Source: an uncultured Oscillospiraceae bacterium
GTDB lineage: Bacteria > Bacillota > Clostridia > Oscillospirales > Acutalibacteraceae
Assembly: GCA_900540535.1 (NCBI GenBank)
Contig: UQGM01000033.1
Coordinates: 1-27,207 of the forward strand
Direction of reading: 5' to 3'
Length of the DNA: 27,207 nt
The first letter of the stretch is position 1. Every line of letters begins with the position of its first letter. A program made the position numbers and the translations under genes. Positions 1-5,637 of the stretch are shown here, one piece after another. The notes beneath the pieces were generated by a model, which saw nothing but the letters and a program-made list of their open reading frames with translations, had not been told where the DNA came from and did not search any database.

Positions 1-121
1 CTGTATGGGTCAGTGCGAAGGTGCAGTTTGCACAAGAGTCAACGGCAAAAAGATATGCGGCGTAAGCCCAAAAGGGGTAGAGGATTATTTCAATACCCAT
101 GTACTTCCGGAAATTGAATAA
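1..121 (+). CDS. 2Fe-2S thioredoxin-like ferredoxin, C-terminal fragment
   Basis: This is the 3' end of a gene that begins outside the window; the open frame runs from base 2 to the TAA at 119-121 and gives 39 residues. It contains CMGQCEGAVC and a GVSP segment. That resembles the second cysteine pair (CMGxC) and following strand of thioredoxin-like 2Fe-2S ferredoxins, the fold shared with the NuoE/HydC subunits of NADH dehydrogenases and hydrogenases. In that family four cysteines bind one 2Fe-2S cluster used in electron transfer; only the second half of the site can be seen here. A strong terminator follows directly. Family assignment is fairly confident, but whether the protein is stand-alone or a complex subunit cannot be judged from the fragment. 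Confidence 0.6.
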   Translation, partial: CMGQCEGAVCTRVNGKKICGVSPKGVEDYFNTHVLPEIE

Positions 122-126
122 CCAAA

Positions 127-157
127 TCAAAGCGGCGGATTTATCCGCCGCTTTTGA
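127..157 (+). terminator. Rho-independent terminator of the ferredoxin gene
   Basis: A hairpin with arms AAAGCGGCGGAT and ATCCGCCGCTTT around a two-base loop, followed by a short T run, lies 7 bases after the stop codon. Confidence 0.85.
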
Positions 158-231
158 TGTTTAACGGTATTGCAGTGGGAACAAATAAAACTGCATTTTA
201 TCCATGCAGGAAAAAATATTCCTTTAAAATC

Positions 232-260
232 TTGTTTTTTCATATGGAATATGATATACT
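232..260 (+). promoter_or_regulatory. Sigma-A type promoter upstream of the tRNA-Pro region
   Basis: TTGTTT (232-237) and TATACT (255-260) are separated by exactly 17 bases. Transcription would start near 267 and read through the decayed tRNA copy at 323 and the hairpin cluster into the intact tRNA-Pro at 503, as no better promoter is visible between them. Confidence 0.55.
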
Positions 261-322
261 TACTCAGTCGGTTTATCGCAGTGATTATTTAAAATATTGT
301 GGGTAAACGAAAATTTATTTAA

Positions 323-372
323 CGAGGCGTAGCTCAGTTTAGCAGAATGTTTGTGTGGTACAAGATGCCGCA
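323..372 (+). pseudogene. Decayed partial copy of tRNA-Pro
   Basis: The segment starts with the same bases as the intact tRNA-Pro 180 bases downstream: acceptor arm CGAGGCG, then TAGCTCAGTTT of the D arm. It has then drifted. The D stem is broken, the anticodon stem is weak, and TGG still sits at the anticodon position. Similarity ends at GCCGCA; there is no T arm or 3' acceptor strand, so it cannot fold as a tRNA. It is best read as a tRNA pseudogene or the tRNA-derived head of a repeat element. Confidence 0.65.
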
Positions 373-495
373 CTCCGCAAGGAGCAGACTTGGGACGAGG
401 ACGTAAAGAAAACAGTCCGGTGGACTGTTTTTAGTCCGAGAGATTTTTGGCGTAAGACAAAAATCAAGAACCTGCGGTTCGTAAAAATTAAATAA
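373..495 (+). repeat. Cluster of four short hairpins after the tRNA-like head
   Basis: Four perfect or near-perfect hairpins follow one another: CTCC/GGAG at 373-384, AAAACAGTCC/GGACTGTTTT at 409-431 (terminator-like, with T run), GATTTTTG/CAAAAATC at 442-465 and GAACC/GGTTC at 468-480. No convincing gene is present; the long minus-strand open frame here overlaps the real tRNA and is a shadow. The arrangement looks like a modular, possibly repetitive, transcribed element between the decayed and the intact tRNA. Confidence 0.5.
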
Positions 496-502
496 GCAAT
501 AA

Positions 503-579
503 CGAGGCGTAGCTCAGTTTGGTAGAGTGCTTGGTTTGGGACCAAGATGCCGCAGGTTCAAGTCCTGTCGCCTCGACCA
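503..579 (+). tRNA. tRNA-Pro (anticodon TGG)
   Basis: A complete cloverleaf with encoded CCA is visible. The acceptor stem is CGAGGCG (503-509) with CGCCTCG (569-575), the anticodon stem is CTTGG/CCAAG, the 7-base loop TTTGGGA carries TGG at 537-539, and the T arm contains GGTTCAAGTCC. The discriminator is A576, followed by CCA. It decodes CCA and, by wobble, other proline codons. Confidence 0.95.
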
Positions 580-580
580 G

Positions 581-616
581 AATCCCGGAGATAATAAATT
601 CTCTGGGATTTTTTGT
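581..616 (+). terminator. Terminator after tRNA-Pro
   Basis: AATCCCGGAGA pairs with TCTCTGGGATT (one G-U pair) and is followed by a T-rich run. Confidence 0.85.
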
Positions 617-720
617 TTTATATTCGTGTAAAACTGAAACACATTCATATTTTGAAAAATCAACCGAGCTTGGCCTGCCTTAATAAATAGTCTTTTTATA
701 TTTATTTACTAATTATTTTA

Positions 721-747
721 TTGACTTTTCGCTTAAAATTATATATT
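721..747 (+). promoter_or_regulatory. Possible promoter of the LCAT-like gene
   Basis: TTGACT at 721-726 is followed by an AT-rich stretch with TATATT at 742-747. The spacer is 15 bases, shorter than ideal, so the -10 assignment is uncertain. It lies 38 bases before the start codon. Confidence 0.4.
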
Positions 748-784
748 GTTTCCTTAAAGTAATAAAATTGGGGGAATATTTACA

Positions 785-2689
785 ATGAGCAAAACGAAGA
801 AAAGGATTATGTCCTTTATTTTGGCAGTGGTTATGCTGCTTGGATGTGGTTCGGCGGCGTTTGCAGCCTATGGATGTAATTGCGGAACATCACCACTTAT
901 TGTAGTAAGCGGCATGGCGGCATGGCCTCTTGTACAGGATGAGGGCACATCGGAAGAAAAACAGGTTTTTCCGCCTGATACAGATACGATTTTAAAACTT
1001 GTCGGAGAAATTGCCGGGCCTCTTGCACTGTTTGCAATTACAAAAGATTACAATCAGCTGGGAGACAGTCTGCTTCCTGCGGTAAAAAAGCTTTTGGAGC
1101 CGCTGGCGTGTAAAGCGGACGGAACAAGCAAGTACAATATTACTACTGATATTTATCCTGAATCCATGGCAAGTTATCCGGAATTTGCAAGTAATCCGGA
1201 GTTTACGGCAAATGAACCTGCTGTTGTCCGTGAAGCTGTGGAAAAAATCGGTGCAGATCATGTATATTATTTTAATTACGACTGGCGTCTTGATCCCATG
1301 GATCACGCAAGAGAGCTGCGCAAGTACGTAGAAAAAGCCAAGGAAGAAACCGGACACGATAAAGTAAATCTTGCCGGAGCAAGTATGGGCGGCACAATAA
1401 TTGCATCATATCTCTATCTGTACGGCAGTGATGATATTGATAATTTTACAATGCTTTCATCTGCCTTTACGGGTACCACAATTGTGGGAAATCTTTTTAA
1501 CGGCAGACTTGAACTGAATAAGGATGGACTTATACGTATACTTAAAGAGGTAGTGGGCGTTGAAGCTGTAAACTGTCTTTTTGATGCTCTTGATAAAGCC
1601 GGAGTATTTGACGTTCTTGTAAATTTTGCTGATTCGCTTTTTGCAAATTTAAAAGACAGAATGTATGATGAGGTTTTTAAGGATACTTTCTTTACCATGC
1701 CCGGAATATGGGATCTCATCGCTTTGGAAGATTATGAGAATGCAAAAGCATATCTTTTAGATCCTGAAACGGATGCACAGCTTATAGACAGAATCGATAG
1801 CTATCATTACAATGTTCAGGCAAAGCTTCCGGAGCTTCTTGAAGAAGCTATGGAAAACGGCGTAAAGGTCAATGTGGTATCTCATTACAATATGCAGGGA
1901 GTTCCGATTACTCCTTCATATAATGAACAGAACGATAACGTTATTGATACAAAATACACTTCCGGATACGCAGTATGTGCATATCTTGATGAAACTCTTC
2001 CGGCAGATTATAAGCAGCAGAATACAGTTTGCAAAGATATTACGCATAACCATATTTCAGCGGACAGAATAATTGACGCATCTACCTGTTTGCTTCCGGA
2101 GCAGACGTGGTTCCTTAAAAATCAGAAGCATGTTGGATATATGTATCACACAGAGCTTATGGACTTTATTCTGATGCTTTGTCTTGGAAAAGTTCAGTAT
2201 ACTGTTGAGAATGCAGAGCCATATGGACAGTTTATGGAGGTAAATCCTAAAACAGGAGAACTTACCGTTATCGGAGCTGTGGGAGGAGAGGAACCATCCG
2301 AGCCTGAAACGACAACTGAGGTAATTGAGACTACTGACACTGAGCCTACGGAAACTGAAGTAACCGAACCCACTGAGACAGAACCGGCTGAAACGGATAC
2401 TTCGGAAGATACAACAAAGGTATCTGATACAGAAACTACTGAAACAGAACCTTCAGAGACAGTGACAGCTTCTGATGAGACTCAAACCGAACCTACTGAA
2501 GAAGCCACGGAGCCTGATAAAGATACCACCGAGATTACAGCAGACGAACAGACAGAAGAAACATCAAATGAGAATTCGCAGCAGACACAAACCATTACCG
2601 TTGGCGATAGTTTTGTGGCAATTGTGCCTTTTGGTGCTGCCTGTGCAGCTTTGGTATTGACCGCAAAGCGCAAAAGGAATAAAATATAA
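785..2689 (+). CDS. Secreted LCAT-family lipase/acyltransferase with Thr/Glu-rich C-terminal stalk
   Basis: This 634-residue protein is an alpha/beta-hydrolase of the lecithin:cholesterol acyltransferase/phospholipid acyltransferase type. Visible signatures are the family's YDWRLDP block (165-171) and the nucleophile elbow GASMG (198-202, Ser200). D384 in NDNVID and H449 or H455 are candidates for the rest of the triad. Residues 1-27 form a signal peptide ending in AFA; a marginal lipobox LLGC ends at Cys21. Residues ~503-600 are a low-complexity Thr/Glu/Pro tract, probably a cell-wall spacer. The tail is a VGDS motif, a hydrophobic helix and KRKRNK, which looks like a degenerate sorting signal or membrane anchor without a canonical LPXTG. 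The likely role is extracellular hydrolysis of acyl esters; the substrate is unknown. The start is supported by a GGGGGA site 10 bases upstream. The gene end is duplicated at 3684. Confidence 0.8.
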   Translation: MSKTKKRIMSFILAVVMLLGCGSAAFAAYGCNCGTSPLIVVSGMAAWPLVQDEGTSEEKQVFPPDTDTILKLVGEIAGPLALFAITKDYNQLGDSLLPAVKKLLEPLACKADGTSKYNITTDIYPESMASYPEFASNPEFTANEPAVVREAVEKIGADHVYYFNYDWRLDPMDHARELRKYVEKAKEETGHDKVNLAGASMGGTIIASYLYLYGSDDIDNFTMLSSAFTGTTIVGNLFNGRLELNKDGLIRILKEVVGVEAVNCLFDALDKAGVFDVLVNFADSLFANLKDRMYDEVFKDTFFTMPGIWDLIALEDYENAKAYLLDPETDAQLIDRIDSYHYNVQAKLPELLEEAMENGVKVNVVSHYNMQGVPITPSYNEQNDNVIDTKYTSGYAVCAYLDETLPADYKQQNTVCKDITHNHISADRIIDASTCLLPEQTWFLKNQKHVGYMYHTELMDFILMLCLGKVQYTVENAEPYGQFMEVNPKTGELTVIGAVGGEEPSEPETTTEVIETTDTEPTETEVTEPTETEPAETDTSEDTTKVSDTETTETEPSETVTASDETQTEPTEEATEPDKDTTEITADEQTEETSNENSQQTQTITVGDSFVAIVPFGAACAALVLTAKRKRNKI

Positions 2690-2719
2690 TCAATCTCTGA
2701 TTTTAAGAGCCGCCGCATA
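2637..2719 (+). repeat. 83-bp direct repeat, left copy (end of the LCAT-like gene)
   Basis: This copy covers the last 17 codons of the LCAT-like gene, its stop and the left arm (AGCCGCCGCATA) of a terminator hairpin. It matches 3684-3766 with three substitutions at the same length. Similarity stops exactly at the end of the terminator arm. Confidence 0.9.
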
Positions 2720-2740
2720 GTTTAAGTTATTTAGCACCGA

Positions 2741-2781
2741 AAAAATACTGTTGTTAACATTATGTTAGCAACAGTATTTTT
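2741..2781. terminator. Very long terminator hairpin at the left end of the island
   Basis: Bases 2741-2760 (beginning AAAAATACTG) pair with 2762-2781 (ending CAGTATTTTT) over 20 base pairs, with one G-T pair and a single-base loop. A and T runs on the two sides make it usable in both directions. It stands between the LCAT-like gene and the convergent repressor gene, apparently replacing the split terminator. Confidence 0.8.
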
Positions 2782-2831
2782 GGTTTTATAGACTTATATG
2801 AATTTAAAAATAAAACCGACATTCACAAATT

Positions 2832-3056
2832 CTATTTTGTATCGCCTTCTTTTTCTGAAACGTATTTCATAATATCCTCGACTTTGCAGTCAAGAATTTT
2901 GCAAAAAGTGTCAATAGTATGGGTGCTGACACTTTCATTTCGCTTCAGTCTTGTAATCTGCGCAGGGCTAATATTATATTTTTTGATAAGAGTATATTGT
3001 GTTATTTTCTTATCTTTCATGGTTTTCCATAAATTATCATAGATAATCATCTTCAT
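2832..3056 (-). CDS. Cro/C1-type HTH repressor of the island
   Basis: This small protein (74 residues from ATG 3056) resembles the short Cro/C1-like HTH family found widely in Firmicutes mobile DNA (HTH_26 type). The helix-turn-helix lies around the ITQYTLIKKYNISPAQITRL segment, followed by NESVSTHTIDTFCKIL and the conserved-looking DCKVEDIMKY. It probably binds the 32-bp palindrome in the divergent intergenic region and represses its own and the neighbouring operon. Start choice is uncertain: GTG 3059, ATG 3056 and ATG 3050 are all possible, and the AGGTAGGTG stretch fits either ATG. It could instead act as an antitoxin-like regulator, but no obvious toxin partner is seen. Confidence 0.75.
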   Translation of the reverse strand: MKMIIYDNLWKTMKDKKITQYTLIKKYNISPAQITRLKRNESVSTHTIDTFCKILDCKVEDIMKYVSEKEGDTK

Positions 3057-3067
3057 CACCTACCTAC

Positions 3068-3097
3068 TTGACATATTAACCGAAGATGATGTACAAT
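3068..3097 (+). promoter_or_regulatory. Promoter of the rightward island operon
   Basis: TTGACA (3068-3073) and TACAAT (3092-3097) are 18 bases apart. The -10 box and the predicted start near 3104 lie in the left half of the palindrome, so a bound repressor would block it. Confidence 0.7.
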
Positions 3098-3126
3098 AAT
3101 ATTAACCGATATCGGTTAATATTATT
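3095..3126. promoter_or_regulatory. 32-bp perfect palindrome, probable repressor operator
   Basis: The half-site AATAATATTAACCGAT is followed directly by its exact reverse complement, with the centre at 3110/3111. A third copy of the core, ATATTAACCGA, occurs at 3073-3083 in direct orientation. The site overlaps the rightward -10 box and lies between the divergent repressor and HTH genes, as expected for an autoregulated switch. Confidence 0.75.
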
Positions 3127-3140
3127 GAGGAGGTAGGTCT

Positions 3141-3311
3141 ATGGAGTATATATCTGTTAAAGAAGCGGCGCATCGATGGGGTTATAGTGAATCGACTATT
3201 CGCAAATGGTGTCAAAATCAAATAATTAAGGTTACTGTTAGTGTAGAAAAGAAAAACGGACGTTGGCAAATACCTGCCAATGCTGAATGTCCCAAAAAAT
3301 TAAAGAAGTAA
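3141..3311 (+). CDS. Excisionase-like small HTH DNA-binding protein
   Basis: A 56-residue protein, too short for many gene callers, is preceded by a strong GAGGAGG site (3127-3133) seven bases before the ATG. YISVKEAAHRWGYSESTIRKW is a MerR/excisionase-type helix-turn-helix, and the NGRWQIP strand-turn is the usual wing of this small family. Such proteins act as excisionases or as small transcription factors. It sits divergently from the repressor and immediately upstream of the zinc-motif membrane protein, with 25 bases between them, so the two are probably co-transcribed from the palindrome-controlled promoter. The DNA-binding role is well supported; excisionase function is inferred only from family resemblance and context. 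Confidence 0.8.
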   Translation: MEYISVKEAAHRWGYSESTIRKWCQNQIIKVTVSVEKKNGRWQIPANAECPKKLKK

Positions 3312-3336
3312 TTTGTTATACGAAAGGAAAGAAATT

Positions 3337-3618
3337 ATGGAAAATAAAAATGTAAAAGAAATTATAGAAGAAATTATAGAAAAAATTAGGCAAAATAAAG
3401 AGTACTTTATAATAGGCATCGTAATAGTAGTAGTTTTTTTATTTAGTTTTAGGGTAGCATTCAGTGACAATAGTCATAGCGATTCTTCTGATGTCTGTGG
3501 CATTTGTGGCGGTTCTGGGGTTGTTACCAATAAAGTCCTCGGAAATGGGACTGGTATACAGAAAGGTTTTGATACATATTATCGTTGCAGAGGCTGCAAC
3601 GGTACAGGCAAAGTATAA
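3337..3618 (+). CDS. Small membrane protein with DnaJ-type CxxCxGxG zinc motif
   Basis: The start is taken at ATG 3337, behind AAAGGA, giving 93 residues; a longer frame begins at TTG 3313 without a ribosome site. The order is an acidic/basic amphipathic helix (about 1-24), one membrane span (about 25-43, rich in Ile/Val/Phe), a Ser/Asp-rich linker, and then CGICGGSG and CRGCNGTG. The two CxxCxGxG repeats are the same as in the DnaJ cysteine-rich domain and should bind one zinc between them. There is no J domain. The zinc knuckle would lie outside or inside the membrane depending on topology, which is not settled. I do not recognise a specific family; a role in protein binding or sensing is only a guess. 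Confidence 0.7.
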   Translation: MENKNVKEIIEEIIEKIRQNKEYFIIGIVIVVVFLFSFRVAFSDNSHSDSSDVCGICGGSGVVTNKVLGNGTGIQKGFDTYYRCRGCNGTGKV

Positions 3619-3683
3619 AATAATTCATTGTTAAGGTATACTGTCTTGTTTTATACAATATTAACAGCAGATTTTTAAATTTT

Positions 3684-3766
3684 CTGCCTGTGCACCTTTA
3701 GTATTGACCGCAAAGCGCAAAAGGAATAAAATATAATTAATCTCTGATTTTAAGAGCCGCCGCATA
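3684..3766 (+). repeat. 83-bp direct repeat, right copy
   Basis: Matches 2637-2719 except at three positions. Read in the same frame it would still encode the C-terminal ACAPLVLTAKRKRNKI and a stop: one substitution changes Ala to Pro, one is silent and one lies after the stop. It has no upstream coding sequence, so it is a detached gene end. Confidence 0.9.
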
Positions 3767-3784
3767 TTTTATGCGGCGGCTTTA
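3755..3784 (+). terminator. Original terminator of the LCAT-like gene, now downstream of the island
   Basis: AGCCGCCGCATA (3755-3766) pairs perfectly with TATGCGGCGGCT (3770-3781) around a three-base loop and is followed by a short T run. The left arm is part of the direct repeat; the right arm exists only here. Confidence 0.85.
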
Positions 3785-3842
3785 ATAAGGGAAAATTTAC
3801 CAAAAGGCGAAGCTTGCCTTTTAAAGGACGGAAATCAAAACT

Positions 3843-4604
3843 ATGGATTTTAGAAAAGCATTGGAAATTGTACTGGAAACAAAAAATATAATTATGGATA
3901 AAGAGTCTGCACATAACATCACAGTTAAAGGCGAGGCGGACTATGTAACTCAAACTGATTTTAAGGTGCAGTCGTTTCTTATGGAGAAGCTTTCGGAGGC
4001 TTATCCTGAGGCTGGATTCCTTGCTGAGGAAAAGGATAACGATTATAATGGCGGAACCCCCATCTGGATTATCGACCCCATTGACGGTACAACTAATTTG
4101 ATACACGGCTGCAATATGAGCGCTGTTTCCCTTGCCTATTATGACGGCAAAGAGGTTATTTTCGGCGCTGTTTATAATCCGTTTACAGGGGAACTTTTCC
4201 GTGCCGAAAAAGGTAAAGGCGCATTTTTAGGTGATACTCCCATCCACTGTACAGGTACACATAAATTAAACCGCTGTCTTGTATCTGTGGGAACATCTCC
4301 TTACTATAAGGATGAGGCCGAGGGCAATTTCAGACTTTTCCAGAAAGTTTTCCTGACCTGTGAGGATATAAGACGTACAGGTTCAGCAGCTCTTGACCAC
4401 TGCTATGTTGCGGCTGGACGTTTTGACATATACTTTGAGCGTCACTTAAAGCCCTGGGATTATGCTGCCGGAAAGCTTATTCTTGAGGAAGCCGGCGGAA
4501 AAGTTACCGGTTGGCAGGGTGAAGAAGCCGATCCTACAAAAATTTGGGATATAGTTGCCACAAACGGAAAGGTTCATGAAGCTTTTCTTGAGATGATAAA
4601 ATAA
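3843..4604 (+). CDS. Inositol-monophosphatase-family phosphatase
   Basis: The 253-residue protein matches the IMPase/SuhB family in length and motifs. Metal site residues are E62/E63 in FLAEEKD, then D78, D81 and the following GTT in WIIDPIDGTTN (75-85), and D206 in the C-terminal PWDYAAG motif (204-210). The family removes phosphate from myo-inositol 1-phosphate or related sugar phosphates with Mg2+. Members with this set also act on fructose-1,6-bisphosphate, NADP or PAPS, so the substrate is not settled. AAAGGA lies about 14 bases upstream of the ATG, a wide spacing. It is transcribed toward the AraC gene with a shared terminator between them. The nearby polyol-type enzymes suggest, but do not prove, a link to inositol-like metabolism. 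Confidence 0.85.
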   Translation: MDFRKALEIVLETKNIIMDKESAHNITVKGEADYVTQTDFKVQSFLMEKLSEAYPEAGFLAEEKDNDYNGGTPIWIIDPIDGTTNLIHGCNMSAVSLAYYDGKEVIFGAVYNPFTGELFRAEKGKGAFLGDTPIHCTGTHKLNRCLVSVGTSPYYKDEAEGNFRLFQKVFLTCEDIRRTGSAALDHCYVAAGRFDIYFERHLKPWDYAAGKLILEEAGGKVTGWQGEEADPTKIWDIVATNGKVHEAFLEMIK

Positions 4605-4653
4605 ACTGATGCTATGCTTAGCACACTTTGATTGATAACATAAAAAACAACAG

Positions 4654-4688
4654 CGCCTGCGGAAAGAAAGATTTCCTGCAGGCGTTTT
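4654..4688. terminator. Terminator between convergent IMPase and AraC genes
   Basis: CGCCTGC-GGAAA pairs with TTTCCTGCAGGCG with one bulged A, followed by TTTT. Confidence 0.85.
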
Positions 4689-5498
4689 CTATTTCCTGTT
4701 AAATTGTTCGCTTTCACTGAGTTTTTCAATGTATTGTTTTGGTGTCATTTTGAACTCATCAAAGAAAGCCCTGTAAAAAGTTCTCGGGGACTGGAATCCC
4801 GCCTCCTGAGCCGCTGTTTCGAGGTTGGACGGATGATTTTCAATGTAATTTTGCAAAAATCGGCTTATCCTTACTCTGTTTAAATAGCTGTTGAAGTTTT
4901 GGTTGCACTGGGTGTTTATAATTTTGCTTACAGTGCAGCGGTTGGTGCAGCAGGCGGCGGCAACGGAATCGAGGGTTAGGGGCGATGATGCATTTTCCGT
5001 TATATAGTCAATTACTTTATCGGAAAGATTGTTTCTATCTTCGGGAACTTTCAGGGATATTGCGTCCATGACAATGTTTTCTATCACTTCAAAATAGAGC
5101 ATTCTGTTTTTCGGGGACATATCCTTAAAGGTCTTGTAAAGAGATACTATTTCACCCCATTCGTTGCCGTCAGCGTGGCATATTACGCTTTCTCTGAGCC
5201 TGTTTGCAATGCGCTCTGATACAGTGTCGGGGAAAATGGGAGATACAAATCTGTTTGAAAGCTTCTTTTTTGATTCAAAAGTGTGGAGCTCGAAGGGTTT
5301 TATTATTACAAAGTCTCCCGTTGACATGGGATAACGTTTTTCCCCAAGGGTTACGAAAAGATCCCCCTTTACTGAGAACATAATCTCTATCTGGCGGTGC
5401 ATATGAAGAAAATTGCCGCCGCCTCCAAGATGTGAAAAGTAGTTGCATGTGCCGTTTGTTAAAATATCAGTTTCATCGTAGTAGTTTTTCTTTTCCAT
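4689..5498 (-). CDS. AraC-family transcriptional regulator
   Basis: The protein has 269 residues. The N-terminal part (about 20-85) is a cupin sensor, with HLGGGGNFLHMHRQIEIMF, a GDLFVTLG strand and a GDFVIIKPFELHTF second motif. The C-terminal ~100 residues form the double helix-turn-helix AraC domain, with NLETAAQEAGFQSPRTFYRAF and the conserved-type MTPKQYIEKL end. It very likely senses a sugar or polyol and activates the divergent isomerase/dehydrogenase operon. The start codon has no ribosome-binding site. A TTGACA-N18-TACAAT promoter places the transcription start at or next to the A of the ATG, so the mRNA appears leaderless. A Cys-rich stretch (AAACCTNRC) in the first HTH helix region is a small oddity. 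Confidence 0.85.
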   Translation of the reverse strand: MEKKNYYDETDILTNGTCNYFSHLGGGGNFLHMHRQIEIMFSVKGDLFVTLGEKRYPMSTGDFVIIKPFELHTFESKKKLSNRFVSPIFPDTVSERIANRLRESVICHADGNEWGEIVSLYKTFKDMSPKNRMLYFEVIENIVMDAISLKVPEDRNNLSDKVIDYITENASSPLTLDSVAAACCTNRCTVSKIINTQCNQNFNSYLNRVRISRFLQNYIENHPSNLETAAQEAGFQSPRTFYRAFFDEFKMTPKQYIEKLSESEQFNRK

Positions 5499-5504
5499 AG
5501 TGCG

Positions 5505-5534
5505 ATTGTATCAGAGAAAAAAACGCTCTGTCAA
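5505..5534 (-). promoter_or_regulatory. Promoter of the AraC regulator, leaderless
   Basis: On the minus strand TTGACA (5534-5529) and TACAAT (5510-5505) are 18 bases apart. Seven bases past the -10 box brings the start of transcription to the ATG at 5498. Confidence 0.65.
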
Positions 5535-5556
5535 CAACGTATATACCTTTTGACAG
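5528..5556. promoter_or_regulatory. Inverted repeat CTGTCAA/TTGACAG in the divergent control region
   Basis: CTGTCAA (5528-5534) and TTGACAG (5550-5556) are mirror copies 15 bases apart. The left copy doubles as the -35 box of the AraC gene, so binding here could control both directions. Confidence 0.4.
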
Positions 5557-5599
5557 TATGATTTTACTATTTGCCATAGTGAATTTTAAAGATAAAAAG

Positions 5600-5605
5600 T
5601 ATAAT
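5600..5605 (+). promoter_or_regulatory. -10 box of the isomerase/dehydrogenase operon
   Basis: A consensus TATAAT lies 32 bases before the ATG at 5638 with no good -35 box at the right distance (TAGTGA at 5577-5582). That is the usual appearance of a promoter needing an activator such as the divergent AraC protein. Confidence 0.5.
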
Positions 5606-5637
5606 CTGCATATAAAATTCTGTTAGGAGGCAGAAAA

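Larger units (their letters stand above)
2720..3683. mobile_element. Small AT-rich island inserted in a terminator loop, between 83-bp repeats
   Basis: The flanking direct repeats are the duplicated 3' end of the LCAT-like gene. The left copy has lost the right arm of its terminator, while the right copy keeps the whole hairpin (3755-3781). The simplest reading is that a ~1,047-bp unit entered the gene end and regenerated the gene's C-terminus and left terminator arm, as site-specific elements do at gene 3' ends. The contents are a Cro/C1-type repressor, an operator palindrome, a divergent excisionase-like HTH protein and a small zinc-motif membrane protein. No integrase or transposase is present, so the unit is either mobilised in trans, a remnant, or the product of a different recombination event. 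Confidence 0.55.

Noticed and set aside
339..545. Minus-strand open frame of 68 codons
   Set aside because: It covers the decayed tRNA, the hairpin cluster and half of the intact tRNA-Pro; such frames commonly appear as shadows over tRNA regions.
2280..2590. Tandem DNA repeats in the LCAT-like gene
   Set aside because: The Thr/Glu/Pro codons recur irregularly, as in a low-complexity stalk; there is no fixed repeat unit.
3799..3819. Hairpin AAAAGGC/GCCTTTT before the IMPase gene as a riboswitch or second terminator
   Set aside because: A seven-pair stem only, just after a perfect terminator; nothing further supports a regulatory function.
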